NCBI GenBank assembly: GCA_050084985.1
Contig: JBITNC010000001.1
Coordinates: 13,702,001 to 13,766,000, forward strand
Source: Nageia nagi
Lineage: Eukaryota; Pinophyta
DNA length: 64,000 nt
Direction of reading: 5' to 3'
Part shown: in pieces, positions 45,640 to 57,237 of the stretch
How positions within the stretch are numbered: position 1 is the first letter of the stretch
Layout: every line of letters begins with the position of its first letter
Notes under the pieces: generated by a model
Seen by the model: the letters and a program-made list of their open reading frames with translations, nothing else
What the model was told of the DNA's origin: nothing
Databases searched by the model: none
Program-made: the position numbers and the translations under genes

Positions 45640-45798
45640 TAGACTTATTGTGATGTTGAACCAACCTATTACCACAAAACATAAAAGTAGATGAAAGTGC
45701 ACATAGAAAAAAATATTTATTTAATAATTTAAATAAATTATTTCGAATACCTAAAAATTTATTTTAATTAAATTAAAATTCCTTTCTATGTGTTAACA
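45640..45798 (-). repeat. element B 5' LTR, second part
   Basis: Continues the LTR interrupted at 39485. It aligns with 7944-8100 (CTTATTGTGAT...TTACCACAAAA(C/T)AT...ATAAATTATTTC-AATACC) and ends TTAACA, so the reverse strand starts with the LTR terminus TGTTAA. Confidence 0.85.
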
Positions 45799-46232
45799 GT
45801 GCCTTTCTTTCAAAAAGTGTGTAATCAATTATATATATGTTTGTTTTAATTATGAATTTACATTGCTATCTAAATATTATCTTTTATCAACATAAAAGTT
45901 TTCAATTTATGAACAAATTTATGTATTCTAAATATGAAAATTAGTTGTAATTATGATCATGATTTTAATATTTAATATTAAATGTAGAGAATGGAAATTT
46001 TAACTAAATACATAATATCGAGAGATTTAAAGTTTTGAAACAATTAGAAGTTTAAAATTGTCATGTGATTAGATATTGGTTTTCTTTTAAAATTTAAAAG
46101 AGTATGTATTAAGTTTGATTATCTTAATTTAATAAATGAATCATAATATACAATAGTAAAATTAGCTATTGCAATTTCGTGCAATTGGTACATCATAGAT
46201 TAATAATTATTTTAGAATATAATGCACATAAT
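45799..46232. other. AT-rich spacer
   Basis: No gene or repeat recognised between the end of element B and the PPR fragment. Confidence 0.4.
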
Positions 46233-46460
46233 GGATTGTAATGATTGCAGGATATGCACAAAATAGATTTTTTGAAAAGGCTCTAGAGAATTTTAAGGAA
46301 ATTTAATTATGAGATGTAAAGCCAAACTATGAACCCTTTACTAAAATTCTTTTAGCATTTGCCACCATAAAGAAATGGATATCCATGAAATTGTAGTTGA
46401 AATTTATTTTACATTGAAGGTTGTGTTTGTGAGTACCCTAATTGACATGTATGTAAAATG
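46233..46460 (+). pseudogene. pentatricopeptide repeat (PPR) protein fragment
   Basis: Reads WIVMIAGYAQNRFFEKALEN then FKEI and DVKPNYEPFTKILLAFATIK, and after a frameshift MDIHEIVVEIYF and VVFVSTLIDMYVKC. This is the unmistakable PLS-class plant PPR pattern (MIAGYAQNG---EAL--F--M---G--P----F---L-ACA ... G-EIH--V---G---V-N-LIDMYAKCG). Such proteins bind organellar RNA. It has stops and a frameshift and lacks the rest of the gene, so it is a pseudogene fragment. Confidence 0.85.
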
Positions 46461-46986
46461 TAGATTTTTTATTATTTTAATTACAAAAAATTATATTTAA
46501 AATTTACAGTTAAAATTAGTCACCAATTTATGAGGTAAAAGCTAGTCACCAATCCAGTCAAGGATGATCCAATTGACAATCATCCGTTCAGATGCTAGAT
46601 TTAAAATTTGCATGTGAAGGCCTTGTGAAAAGCATAGGTAGGAATTGATCCGTGTTTTCATTTAATCATATTACAAATTATATTACAACACTTATTAATA
46701 TTTCTTTATAGAATGAAGTTCTGGGTCAAGCCCATCACCCAAACTTCATATTTTGTTGTCAATCCTTAAATTGAAACTACTGCAATAAAATCGTAATAAT
46801 GAAATTGTTTCCTATGCTTGATCTACTAATCATATCTAAAGCCAAGCTGTACAACAAGAATTTGAAAGAATAATTACTGTGATTGGGTAGATCTATTGTT
46901 CAAAGGTCAAATTAACATTGATGATCATCTCGTCGGTGCTTCAATCTGCTAGTAGTACTTACTCCTATACATTGTATCAATTGATA
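46461..46986. other. spacer between PPR fragments
   Basis: Contains a small direct repeat ATTAGTCACCAAT / GCTAGTCACCAAT (46515, 46550). No coding signal recognised. Confidence 0.4.
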
Positions 46987-47861
46987 TTATCCCTTGCATA
47001 AAATTAGGCTCCAATGCTCTCTTTCACCACAGTAATACTCATCATCACTAATTAATTCTTCTACCTTTTCTTCCACAAAATTATCTTGCTCCTCTACCAC
47101 AACCGCTGCTGTTCTTTCATTCTCATATGCCTTCAAGATAATACTCGTATGTAAACAAGAAGAAGGATAAGGATGTGCATCATGGCCTTTTTGCATCTCT
47201 TGCATAGATTCCTCTTTTAAATATGAACATGGTAACTCATGCTGGATGCATAATTTCATTTGCAGATTAATGCGGAGAAATATAAACCTTCGACAGCTTC
47301 CTAATTTCATCTTTGAGTATTATATTGGGCTCTTCAGGTGCAATTGGAATGTTTTGATTGTCCATCACGATAATCATCGACATGTCATGATCTTCCTCTC
47401 CATGTTGATATGGTAACACGCTTTCATTCTCCATGTTTTCGTCCCGTAATTCCTTTACCATTTCTTCTTGTAAAATTGTTGTTCTGTGTGGGTCTTGCTC
47501 ACCATGATCGCAAGAATGGATGGGAATATGGAAAGGGGTGAAAGTGGTACACCTCAGTTTGGGCACGTCAACATGCAATACGTCGTGATGAAAGCAAGTA
47601 GTGATGACGCTCACATTCACATCTCCAGGAATTCTGAAAGGCCCGCTTGATGTTCTGCTGGAGTATGGACAACCGTGCTCTACGAGGTGCTACCTCCAAT
47701 ATTATTGCCCGTGTGTTATCCATCTCAAGTTTTACATCATCTCTGCTCAAACCTTCATGGATTTCAAAATGCAGATACATGGACTGCAATGATTGCATGA
47801 TATGCACAAAATAGATGCGTTGAAAGGGCCTATGAATTATTTGACAAGATGCATAATGCAA
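46987..47861 (-). pseudogene. unidentified minus-strand open region in three overlapping frames
   Basis: Three open segments in different frames (47861-47568, 47620-47267, 47310-46987) overlap end to end. They are acidic and Glu-rich in the middle (EEMVKELRDENMENESVLP; NFVEEKVEELISDDEYYCGE). The stretch keeps more GC and CpG than its surroundings, and only two shifts would join the segments, so it may be a recently decayed gene or captured cDNA. I recognise no domain. The first 25 or so codons are antisense to the second PPR fragment and cannot be part of it. It lies between two PPR pieces that read alike, as if inserted into that gene. Confidence 0.35.
47779..47860 (+). pseudogene. second PPR motif fragment
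   Basis: Reads WTAMIA, a TGA stop (expected Gly), YAQNRCVERAYELFDKM and HNANNF. It is a PPR motif (WTAMIAGYAQNG-V--A-ELFDKM). Its DNA is similar to 46232-46275 (GCAATGATTGCATGATATGC against GTAATGATTGCAGGATATGC), which reflects the repeated nature of PPR genes or a local duplication. Confidence 0.75.
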
Positions 47862-49456
47862 ATAATTTCACATGATGCATGCTGGATGGATTAACAATTT
47901 ATTCACATTCATAATATCTATAATTCTTTCTTAACCATTGATTACAATTTTGTGCCTCACTTTTTCAAAAGAGATGCTTACGATGTAATTAAAAGAAAAG
48001 ATATAAATAAATACTAAAAATTTGTATTTTTTTTCGTTATATTTATGTTTATATATTTGTTTCTTTATGTTTATGCAGTTTATTTAGCTACTAAGTAAAA
48101 TTAAAGTTATCTTTAAAACATATTGGTTTGTAGGATCTATCAATAGTTTTTAAATATTACTAATGTAGAGGGTTGGGAGTTGAACATGAGACCTTCAATC
48201 TATGTACCTTCACACCTCATTTCTTCCAACTCTCTTAACAAAAAGTAACAACTTTTTTTAAAATTAATAGTTATTTTATAATTTATTTTAATTATTCAAT
48301 TTATTGATTATCAAGTATTTTTCCAATGATTAAATCTCACATTCAATATTGTAATCTACATTTGGTACAATTTTATAACTAATTTAGAAGTATTTTATTT
48401 TCAATTTATTATATAAATGTAATTAATCTCTATAACATCACAAATATTAAATATTTTAATTATAACATTTTTTTTGTAAGGTAAAATAAAAGGGTCTTTT
48501 ATACATGAATCCAAAGGTTGTATTTACATATTTAGATGTTCAAGATTTTACAATATTTATTGTCTATATGCATTTATTTAATTCAACATATAGTTTTACA
48601 TAGTTTTCTAAAAGTTAAACTAATCATAACATCAATCGTAAGTGTTTCTATAGAAGTATTTGTTGTTGAGGTCTCTTCCCCTTGACTTGGCATTGATGTT
48701 CTTGTAGTATATTTTTCCTTTATCCCTTGGTTGGTGACTCAGATGATGAGTTATCACTGCAATATGATTTTCTCTTCATATCTCTTTTTGTTCTTAACTT
48801 TGACTTTAATGGATTCTCCATTTTCACATCCTTTGCCATGCCATTTTTGAGTTGGTTGTTTATCCTTCTACGATTATCATTATCTATAGCTATCACCTTT
48901 CCTTCTCCAATCATACTTAATTTGCTTGAAAGGTATAGAGTTGGGTTGGATGAGCTTGATTTTTATTTCACATATCCATAAAATTCCACATTGCATCTAA
49001 TTCTACCTTTGCAAATTCTTCTTGAGTATTTGAGTTGTATGCCATTGGAATGATACTTGGGTTTGCTATTGTTACCTTAACCTTACTATGACCATAGGAT
49101 GGTAGATAGTCATCATCTTCTCTAAAGTAAATTTCCTTTTAGTGTTAATTCTGTAATTTGAATAAAGTTACAAATACTTTATTATTTTTATTATAGTATT
49201 CATCCTTTCTTAGTCTTCTCATTTAGATCAATCCTTGCCTTGCCTATTAAAAGCATGATTTGATAAGGCTTTCTTAGCATCAAGAGTCTCGAATTTAGAC
49301 CATTCCTTCTTATGTAGAGGAGGTGGGAAGGGAGATAGGACAAGAAATGAAAAAGGAGGGGATATACAGCCTTGAAATTTGATAGAAAAATTCTATAATT
49401 TCCTAAGGTTGCAAGGGGAATTGGCAAATCCAACATGTCTTCATTAAAACCTAAAC
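47862..49456. other. interval without recognised gene
   Basis: Short open frames only. A Lys/Ser-rich minus-strand one (48914-48720) has coding-like composition but no known motif. 48168-48240 (GGGTTGGGAGTTGAACATGA) resembles the boxes seen in many plant repeats. Confidence 0.4.
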
Positions 49457-49585
49457 ATTGGTAAGAGGAAGGTGAAAGGGAAATGGGAAAGGAAGGAGAA
49501 GGGGTGAGGAATGGATGGATGATGGGGGTGACAAGGAAGGGGAGGATGGGTATAGGGCTAGGTGGTGTTGGTAAGATGGGTGATT
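49457..49585. repeat. G/A-rich low-complexity tract
   Basis: The plus strand is almost all purine, with many GGAAGG, GGGGTG and GGATGG words. Strong strand asymmetry. Confidence 0.7.
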
Positions 49586-50785
49586 AGTGTTTTCCCTCTC
49601 TTTGCATGAAAGAGTACAAAATTTTGATTAGGAACTGGTAAGATAGTTCAAGTCCTTCAAATATAGACATTCATAGGATGATACAAGAAAAAAAGGTGGG
49701 TTTACCTAGAATCTTACCAAAAAATATGATAAGATGATGAAGTGGTAGTTATAGATCAAGGATAAGGGTCCTTTTAACATGAATAACTTTATCATTGCAT
49801 TAGCCACTAGGTATTGAGGATGGGAGATAGATTCTCCATAATATCTTGGTTTTAGTTTCTCCATCGCTAGGATCCAAAAATTGTTAGATGTCTTGGTGTG
49901 TCATTTTGCTTTCTCTTGAATGTCAAACTCCTTTTACCACTATTCTAATTGCTGTTGAAATGAGCTTTGAGTTAATAATGCATTATTGTAAATCCATAAT
50001 GCCTTATTTTTCATCCCATGTGTTGGCAATTTGTTTAGACCGATTTTCATCATATCCTTATAGTCTCATTGTGAAACCTTGGATGCCTCCATCATAAAGG
50101 ATTCACTAAATTATGTCATTTTTCTTTAGCTTATCCATTGAAGTTAGCTCTAATCTCCTTTGAGATGATATTGTTGCTACAAGTTTTGCTCTTTTGTGTT
50201 TTCTTTTATTTTTACGACTAGTTTTTATGTAATTTTTTTTTTCTTTTTCTTTTTGTCACTCCCATCTTTATACACTCTTTTCTACTTATTTTTACTTCAT
50301 CTCACTTGAAGTGAGTGATTATGGCCAAGTTTTATGCTTATTATTCTTGTTTCAATTACTATTAATGATCTTGGTTGAACTATATTAAATTCATCTATGA
50401 TTTTTTTCACCATTCATTTGATTGTAATTATTGCCCCTATGGTTGCCTCATCATGTTTAGGTGTGTCCCCTCAATATATATGCAGAGGGGATGAAACACA
50501 CTCTTCTTATATATTTTCATCATTTTCTATGATCCCCCTACCTTATCATAACATACTTTGTAATAAATATGATTAACACATATAATTATGTTGAGAGGCT
50601 TAATCTATAATGATAGTTGAGGGTGATGAAAGATTTAGCTTATAATGATAGATGGAGGTAATAAAAGATTCAAATATTGTATGTTCATAAGTTGTAAACA
50701 TTTTAAATTCATAATATAATATTTTTTAATATTTTTTGAATATATTAATAATCAAATTTACAAATTATTTAAAATTTAAATAATC
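49586..50785. other. interval without recognised gene
   Basis: AT-rich, with an inverted pair CCCCTC...GAGGGG at 50467-50492. No coding similarity recognised. Confidence 0.4.
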
Positions 50786-50952
50786 AACATTTGAAATTGA
50801 TAGTTGAAACTTTTTAATAATATTTGTATAAATAGATAAAAAGTAAAGAAATAAAAAACATAATGAAATATTTAGAAATTTGAAATTGATAGTTGAAAAT
50901 TTTGATAAAAAGTAAAGAAATAAAAAACATAATGAAATATTTATAAATTTAA
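50786..50952. repeat. AT-rich direct duplication
   Basis: TTTGAAATTGATAGTTGAAA occurs at about 50790 and 50879, and GATAAAAAGTAAAGAAATAA at 50835 and 50904. The second copy lacks about 20 bp between these blocks. Confidence 0.75.
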
Positions 50953-52006
50953 AATTTGATATTAATATCTATGGGTGACAAAAAAATGGTCAATGGGATT
51001 GTAGAAGAATACATATAATAAGAGAAAGGGAGTGACTAGTGCAACTTTGATGCTTAAGAGTGAAGTAGATAAAAACAAGTTTCAAAATACCATAGGTCTA
51101 AGTGAGGCATGAAGCTTATATATGGAGAGTTAAGGGGCTCCATCAACATTTAAGGTTGGAAAGAAGATCCTAATGTGGAAACCATAAGAGTTAATCCTAG
51201 TGGGTTTAACAATAATATATTTATGAGTGATCCTTCTATAACTTTCAAGGTTCATGGGATGCTTTTGATTTATAGCTATTAGAGTATTATTTGCTATTTT
51301 ACCTAGTTAGATATCTAGGTTATAATTATCTCAAGTTCACTAGTAGATGTGCTTATTTGTCATCTCCATCAAGTTATTTTTATTCAATGGATGATATTAT
51401 TTTGATCATTTGGATATTGTATATTTTACTTTCTATGTAAGGTGTATCTTATGTTTAATTTATCCATCATTTTACATTATGAGTAATCTTTTCTAGTCTT
51501 GTGATATTCTTTCGACTTTTGCATCTTGGGTGAGGAACTTCATTTTTCCTCTTTCCTTTCATGGTACCAGATAAGGATGGTTTTTGCTATCACTCAAAAG
51601 AAAATTTGAAGCTCTAGTTTTTTAGATTGGTTCATTTATTTTTATTTTAGATATTATATAGAGCTAATCAATTTTGCAAGCATTCAATAATATTTCTAAA
51701 GCTTTTCTTAATCTAGTTCAAATTTGATCTAGTGGAGTGTTTACTTGAGGTTTTTTGCTATGTGTTCAGCCTCTTGTGCTATACAAAATGCTCTCAATAT
51801 TCAACTTTGATCAAACTCAAATTGTTTGTGTTATCCTTGCATTCATGGTGCATAATTTGGAGGTATGTTTGTTTGATAGATTTGAGTTTTTTGGTGATTG
51901 TGACTCTTTGAATGCTCCTTGCAATTTTGTGATTGTACATTTTTTTAGATTCCTATAGAAGCAACAAGAATAAATAGAAAATGATTCAAATAACACACAA
52001 TGGATA
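50953..52006. other. AT-rich interval before element F
   Basis: No gene recognised. One 67-codon frame at 51755-51958 has no known motif. Confidence 0.4.
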
Positions 52007-52728
52007 TGTAGATGCCTTAAAATAATTTATTATTTATTTAATAAATTATATTTAGCATATTAAAATATTAAATTACAATAATACATAAATTAAGATAAAA
52101 TGCTATTACATTACAATACCATGTGCTAGGGATAATGTAATATCATATACAATGGTTTATATTTTAAGTTATCTTGAATATTGAAATGATTATTATTATT
52201 GCTATGTGTTGGATTTCATTCCTTTTTATTTCCTTATAGGTTATAAATACTGGAGGTGAAGGTTGACATCCCCATCAGATTTCTTTGATAGGTGGTTATC
52301 CTGAACATCAAACTAATGGTGTCTCTTAGTGCCACCTATCTTGAGAACTTGTTAACTCTTTGAGATCTATTATCTCTCTCTTGCACACAACATGAAATTA
52401 CCATCCTTATGCCATCAACAGTGTACCATATCCACATAGCTAGTAGCGTGTGCCTTCATGATTAGGAGGTTTAGATTTTAGGTAATGACTCATACATCCA
52501 TTATAGAGAACATTTGTTAAGAGTTTGTAGAATTTCTATCATAATCCTCTAAAGATTCATTATGGTCCTACTTTGAAGATTGTTCACAACTTGGATACAT
52601 GCCCCAATCTATATTAGGTTTATATGTTTCATGTACATTTCTTGTAATCTAATATAGACCACTTATTATTTAGTGTATTTGATAGACCAATTTATTTATT
52701 TGTGTATTTACATATTTTCGGGTCTACA
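52007..52728 (+). repeat. 5' LTR of gypsy element F
   Basis: Starts TGTAGATGCC and ends GGGTCTACA, giving 6-bp terminal inverted repeats TGTAGA/TCTACA. It is followed 3 nt later by a primer-binding site and contains a TATA box at 52242-52249. No second copy lies in the window, so the right boundary of the element is unknown. The start resembles element D's LTR (TGTAGACACC). Confidence 0.75.
52242..52249 (+). promoter_or_regulatory. TATA box in LTR of element F
   Basis: TATAAATA within GGTTATAAATACTGG, at a position within the LTR comparable to that in element D. Confidence 0.5.
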
Positions 52729-52731
52729 TTT

Positions 52732-52747
52732 TGGTGAACCCAACATT
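52732..52747 (+). promoter_or_regulatory. primer-binding site of element F (tRNA-Trp type)
   Basis: TGGTGAACCCAACATT. From memory plant tRNA-Trp ends in a sequence complementary to TGGTGAACCCGACGTG; two of the three differences are CG-to-CA changes. Confidence 0.65.
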
Positions 52748-52847
52748 CTTACATACCAAGGTCTTGAATTAGGGAATCCTTTTGAAATTTCATAAATCCA
52801 TTTTCATTATTATTTATTCCTTTACCTAAAGCTCTCTAGATAATAAC

Positions 52848-53721
52848 GAGAGAAAATGATAAAACTAGGGCTTATTCTACATATATTGAAAAGATGGATC
52901 TAAATGTAGAAAACCCTAAGGTGTCTAAAGGGAAGGTTCATTTCAATGATATCTAAACAAGTGTTAGGTATAATATTAACCTACCTCTATAAGAACCTCA
53001 TCTTGATGCTCCTGGTGATACTGAGTCTACAAGCTTTAGCAAAAAAATGGATATTATTTATGAAACTCCCAATAGATTTGTTCCTAATGTTGATCAATCT
53101 GAATTTGTAAGTGTAAGTTTGAATAGTCATTCAGATGAAAGTAATGATGAAACTATTGAGTTAGATAGAATTCCTATTAATATTAGATCTATATAATAAG
53201 TGCTATCTAATATACAAAGATTAGAATATTTTCTTACTCGTAATGTTGAAATTGTTATTGATATTCTAACAAATTATGAGCTATTTGAAGAAAAATATAT
53301 AGTGTAATAATTGTTAGATAGCTTATTTTCATATGAAAATATAGGATCCACATGATAGAGGGCTTCTACCATTAATATAAATGCTACTAACAATGTACCT
53401 TCCTATGAACATGCCACCGACAACATATATAGGACTAAGATAGAGGATCCTCATGAAGTAAATACACAACCTACAAGCGATATGTTTGTTGAAGATAGTG
53501 GATCAAAGGATGTAGATGATGATTATGATTACTTCATTCTAAAACTTGATCATTTCACAAGATGTAAGTATGCTAAAGGTAAGAATATTATGCAAAATGA
53601 TAATCAAGATGATAAATTAAAAAAAAAACTTGACAAAATTGTTGATGATGGCTATGAGATACAACCTAATTGGAAATTAGAAGAACATCATATTAAAATT
53701 GAAATCCTTCATGAATTTTAA
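52848..53721 (+). pseudogene. element F gag, acidic N-terminal region
   Basis: One frame can be followed for about 290 codons with roughly nine stops. Nearly all are explained by C-to-T change: TAA for CAA after FNDI and LPL, two TAA pairs (RSI**, YIV**), and TGA-TAG after IGST. The sequence is Asp/Glu/Ser/Asn-rich (for example EDSGSKDVDDDYDYF at 53488-53532). The last part is an open ORF (53482-53721). No known domain is recognised; it parallels 28023-29722 of element D. Confidence 0.55.
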
Positions 53722-54009
53722 GATACTATACTAGTATTTGGAACCTCCTTAAAATTAATTAGATGTCTTAGCTCAAATGCTTGATAAACTGGAACATGAA
53801 TGAGTAAAAAAAATAGGTCCATTTGTTGTACTCAAAGAAAATGAACTTAGAAAGGCACAAATTCCACCTCAAACCCCTTCAATTCCCTCAAGAGAGGTAT
53901 TAACTAAGGAATGCAAACAAAAGATATAATTAGAATTAATTGCTACTATTGATGATGATTTCTTGTTTTGCTTAAAGAGACCATTAACATATAGAATTCT
54001 TGCTAAAGT

Positions 54010-54600
54010 ACTTATTGACAAAAATAGTATTAAATTTATAAAATTCAATGGTTTGCAAGATCTTAAGATGCAATTTAGATAATTTCAAGAAGAGGCTATG
54101 GAGTATATGCATGATAAATGTATGTTCACAAAATTGTTCTCACATAGTTTGAAGGATGAGGCATTGAAATGGTATTTTTTAGATTCCTAATAAGAGCATT
54201 GAAAGGTATGAAGATTTAATTCATCAAGTTTTACAAAATTTCAAGTATGATATTGCCAAAAAAGTTTATTTTAAGGATTTGTGTAAAATTAAATAATTTC
54301 CTAATTATTTTATTCATGATTTTGTGAAGGTATGGAAATGTATTGCTAATAAAATCACCATACCTGAGTAAGATCTCAAAGATACATTTGTAAATACTTT
54401 GTTACATGCATATAAGCTATTGGTCATTTCTAATCATTATATGATATTAGGGGATATGATAGATGTTATGTTAAAAAAAGAACCATGCATTAAAAAAATA
54501 TATTGTATGCGTAATAATAGTACCCCTATATATCAAAAGATAGTCTAAATTCTTGAGAACAATAAAAAGTTTAAGTAAATAATGTTGGTCATATATGTAA
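54010..54600 (+). pseudogene. element F gag core
   Basis: Reads KFIKFNGLQDLKMQFR, FQEEAMEYMHDKCMFTKLF, HSLKDEALKWYF and, after a frameshift near 54180, EHLIHQ-like and FVKVWK-like blocks to DLKDTFVNTLLHAYKLLVIS. This follows the Retrotrans_gag pattern (F-G--DP--H---F...LF--SLK--AL-WY). Several stops and shifts. Confidence 0.7.
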
Positions 54601-54634
54601 AAGTAGTCCTAAGTATAGACAAAATTTTACACCT

Positions 54635-55195
54635 ATGATTGATACTATTGATAATATTCTTAATGTTTTGTTAAAAGATCTTATTGAAATTCCTCCTATT
54701 ATTGACCCCAAGTTCTCTAATGGTGTACCTAAAAATTTTAGATATGAGGAATTTTGCAATTATCACAAGGTACCTAGAAATTTAATAAGCAATTGCATGA
54801 ATCTAAGGCATATCATACAAGATTTCATTGAAAAAAAGGCCATTAAGATGGATGGTGAGGCTACTAAAGACAATGGATCTATACATCTTGATAATGGAAA
54901 GTTAGGGATGTTCATCAATCCCCTACCTCCTTCATACCCAAGGGGTTGCATCAGCCTAGTAAGTACTTCTAATGAATTGCATTATTATTTTACTCACAAA
55001 TATGGATGTAGGAATGATAGGCCAAAGAAAATTAGAAATAGACCAAAGACCAATGCCGCTAACAATGTGCAATATTATTCCTATGATGCTAACAATGTGG
55101 AAAACATAAAATCAAAGGTGCCTCTTTTTGTTCCTATCTCTGCAAAATGTATCTGGGTTGCCAAAAAATCCCATGTATGCAAAGTTACTGGTTAA
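54635..55195 (+). pseudogene. element F gag C-terminal segment with zinc knuckle
   Basis: A 186-codon open segment. RYEEFCNYHKVPRNLISNCM then NLRHIIQDFIEKKAIKM (about 54740-54850) is the knuckle and following helix (YC-YHK--GH----C--L---IQDLIE---I), with the GH replaced by RN. Downstream, a stretch SKVPLFVPISAKCIWVAKKS has no clear protease signature. It ends 175 bp before the copia insertion. Confidence 0.65.
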
Positions 55196-55369
55196 AATTT
55201 CAAGTTTGCACCTTTAGTGTATATTAGTTAGGTTGTGTATCTACCTATCCATTATGAATTATTGGTCCTTCATTGCATGAGTTCATTCCCTTTTTTGCTT
55301 CATGAAAGTTATTTCTTGCATTATTTCTTTCTTTTTTTTATCTTTTTCATCATTTCTCATGATGCTAGC

Positions 55370-55618
55370 TGATAGGCCAAACAACTCCAAGATCAAAAAG
55401 CATTCTATTAGTGTATAATATTGTGTAAATACAATTTGAGAAAGAATCTTCATGTTCACCTTGTTGAGTGACCTTTGAGATACATTGTAACTCCTCTTAT
55501 TATACAAGAAATGACTCTTTAAATTCTAACACACTCAAAGCTACAAATTTACTAAATATAGTAAGTATATAATAGTATACTAACTATACAATAATTCCTA
55601 AGGATTAGGTGTCTAACA
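55370..55618 (-). repeat. 3' LTR of element G
   Basis: Plus strand TGATAGGCCA ... GTGTCTAACA; reverse strand starts TGTTAGACACC. Confidence 0.93.
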
Positions 55619-55636
55619 TTCCCCCCTTAATCTGAA
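55619..55636 (-). promoter_or_regulatory. polypurine tract of element G
   Basis: Reverse-strand AGATTAAGGGGGGAA directly precedes the 3' LTR, the standard plus-strand primer position. Confidence 0.85.
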
Positions 55637-55639
55637 GGG

Positions 55640-56340
55640 GAGTTGGTAAGTCCAAGCATCTTCCTAAACTTCTCAAACTTTTCTTTTCCAAGTGCCTTGG
55701 TGAAGATGTCCACTGTTTGTTAATATGTGGGACAATGTTTCAATTGAATTATCATGACCTCTACATGATGTCGAATCAAATGATACTTTGTGTTGATGTG
55801 CCTTGTTCGATCATGAAACTTTGGATTCTTAGCTAATTGAATTGCAAAGATATTATCAATCAAAAGTGGAGTTGGATTAAACTATTTTTGTTGCAAATCT
55901 CCTAGTATCATGTTGAGCCACACAATCTCTTTTTTTAGCTCTATAGTAGCCACATACTTTGCCTTTGTAGTGGAATCTACCAAAATAGATTGCTTTCATG
56001 ATCTCCAAGAGATAGTTGCTGATGCAAGACTCATGGCATATCCTAAAGTCAAAATTCCTTTTTCTTTATCACTATCAAAATTTGAATCTATATATCTAAT
56101 CAATTTGAAGTCTCCTACTTTGGAATACTTGAGCCCTAATTCCTATGTGAATTTCAAATATTGAAGAAGTTGCATTCCAATATCCTTCACATTGTTTTTA
56201 TATAAATCAAGAGAGAATTCCAACCATAAATGAAATGTTTGTTATAGTTGTGGTTAGATATATGAGACTTCCAACAAGTTGACTATACTTTTTGCATCCT
56301 CAAATGCATTCCCTTCAGTAGATTTCAACTTCAAATTTTG
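55640..56340 (-). pseudogene. element G RNase H domain
   Basis: The reverse strand reads AKNPKFHDRTRHINTKYHLI and RHHVEVMIIQL near 55830-55745, the hallmark end of copia RNase H (A-NP--H-RTKHI----H-IR). Upstream, LVGSLIYLT (about 56275) marks its beginning. The element's usual catalytic acidic residues are partly lost, and stops occur. It would degrade the RNA template. Confidence 0.82.
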
Positions 56341-57202
56341 TTCCATTAGAGTGGAAAGGGAATTACAATCTACCATGCCAAATCTATTCAACAATTTTGT
56401 AATGTACTTTCTTTGGGAAATGAAAATTTACTTTGGGTTTTGTGTCACTTCAATGCCCAAATAGTAATGAAGATGTCTCATATATATCATTTCAAAACCT
56501 CTCTTCAAATCTTATTTCACATATGAAATGTAACCTTAATTATTCTCAATTATCAAAAGATCATCTACATACACCATAAGATAGATAACAATTTTGCTAA
56601 CTTTTTTTGACAAACAAAGTTGCATCATCCATATTAAAGTGTTCAAAATTTATCTTTAAGATATGCTCAATAAGCTTTTTGTAGCAAGCACAAGGAGCTT
56701 ATTTTAGGCCATACAAGGACTTGATAAGGTTACAAACTTTTTGTTCCTAACCCTTCACTGCAAATCCTTCTAGTTGTCTCATGTACACATTTTCTTTCAA
56801 ATCACCATTCAAGAAAGTATTATTCACATCCATCTAATGAAATTTCCATCCATGCTGAGCTAACATTGCTAACAAAGAATGAATAGTAGCCCATGTTCCT
56901 ATGGGAGCAAAGGTTTCATCATAATCAATACCTTCTTTCTATGCAAAACCCTTTGCTACAAGCCTCACTTTGTGTTTCTAAAGTGAGCCATCTGATTTGT
57001 ATTTATTCTTGTAGACCCACTTGCATCCAATAGGTTTGGTTCCATATGGAGGATTCACTAACTTCCATATCCCATTCTTGATGAGAGCATCATACTCCTT
57101 CTTCATAGCATCCTTCCAAACATCATGAGAAAAAGCTTCTTTAAAGGAATTTAGCTCATAATTAGTAGAGAAATTCAATTCACAATCAAATGAACATTCC
57201 AT
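56340..57202 (-). pseudogene. element G reverse transcriptase
   Basis: Open segment 57202-56978 contains WKDAMKKEYDALIKNGIWKL and PIGCKWVYKNKYKSDGSL, the start of copia RT (W--AM--E--AL--N-TW-LV-LP---K-I--KWV-K-K---DG). Then come LVAKGFA, DYDETFAPI, MDVNNTFLNGDLKENVYM, and the catalytic YVDD in LMVYVDDLLII at 56571-56560 is intact. The expected Ala of DV--AFL is Thr. Stops interrupt it at several points. Confidence 0.9.
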
Positions 57203-57237
57203 ATCCTCAATATCATCACCTAAATCTGAATTCTCTA

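Larger units (their letters stand above)
52007..55369 (+). mobile_element. gypsy element F, left part
   Basis: LTR, primer site, acidic N-terminal region, gag core and knuckle lie in order on the plus strand until copia element G interrupts at 55370. The continuation after 61306 is short and poorly readable. Compared with element D the frames are more broken. Its organisation up to the knuckle matches D, so D and F are probably related families. Confidence 0.75.

Noticed and set aside
48168-48240. tRNA- or SINE-like box sequence (GGGTTGGGAGTTGAACATGA)
   Set aside because: Only one box-like segment is present and no cloverleaf can be folded around it by eye.
55910-56164. 84-codon plus-strand open frame
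   Set aside because: It is antisense to the copia RNase H region, whose motifs are clear on the minus strand.
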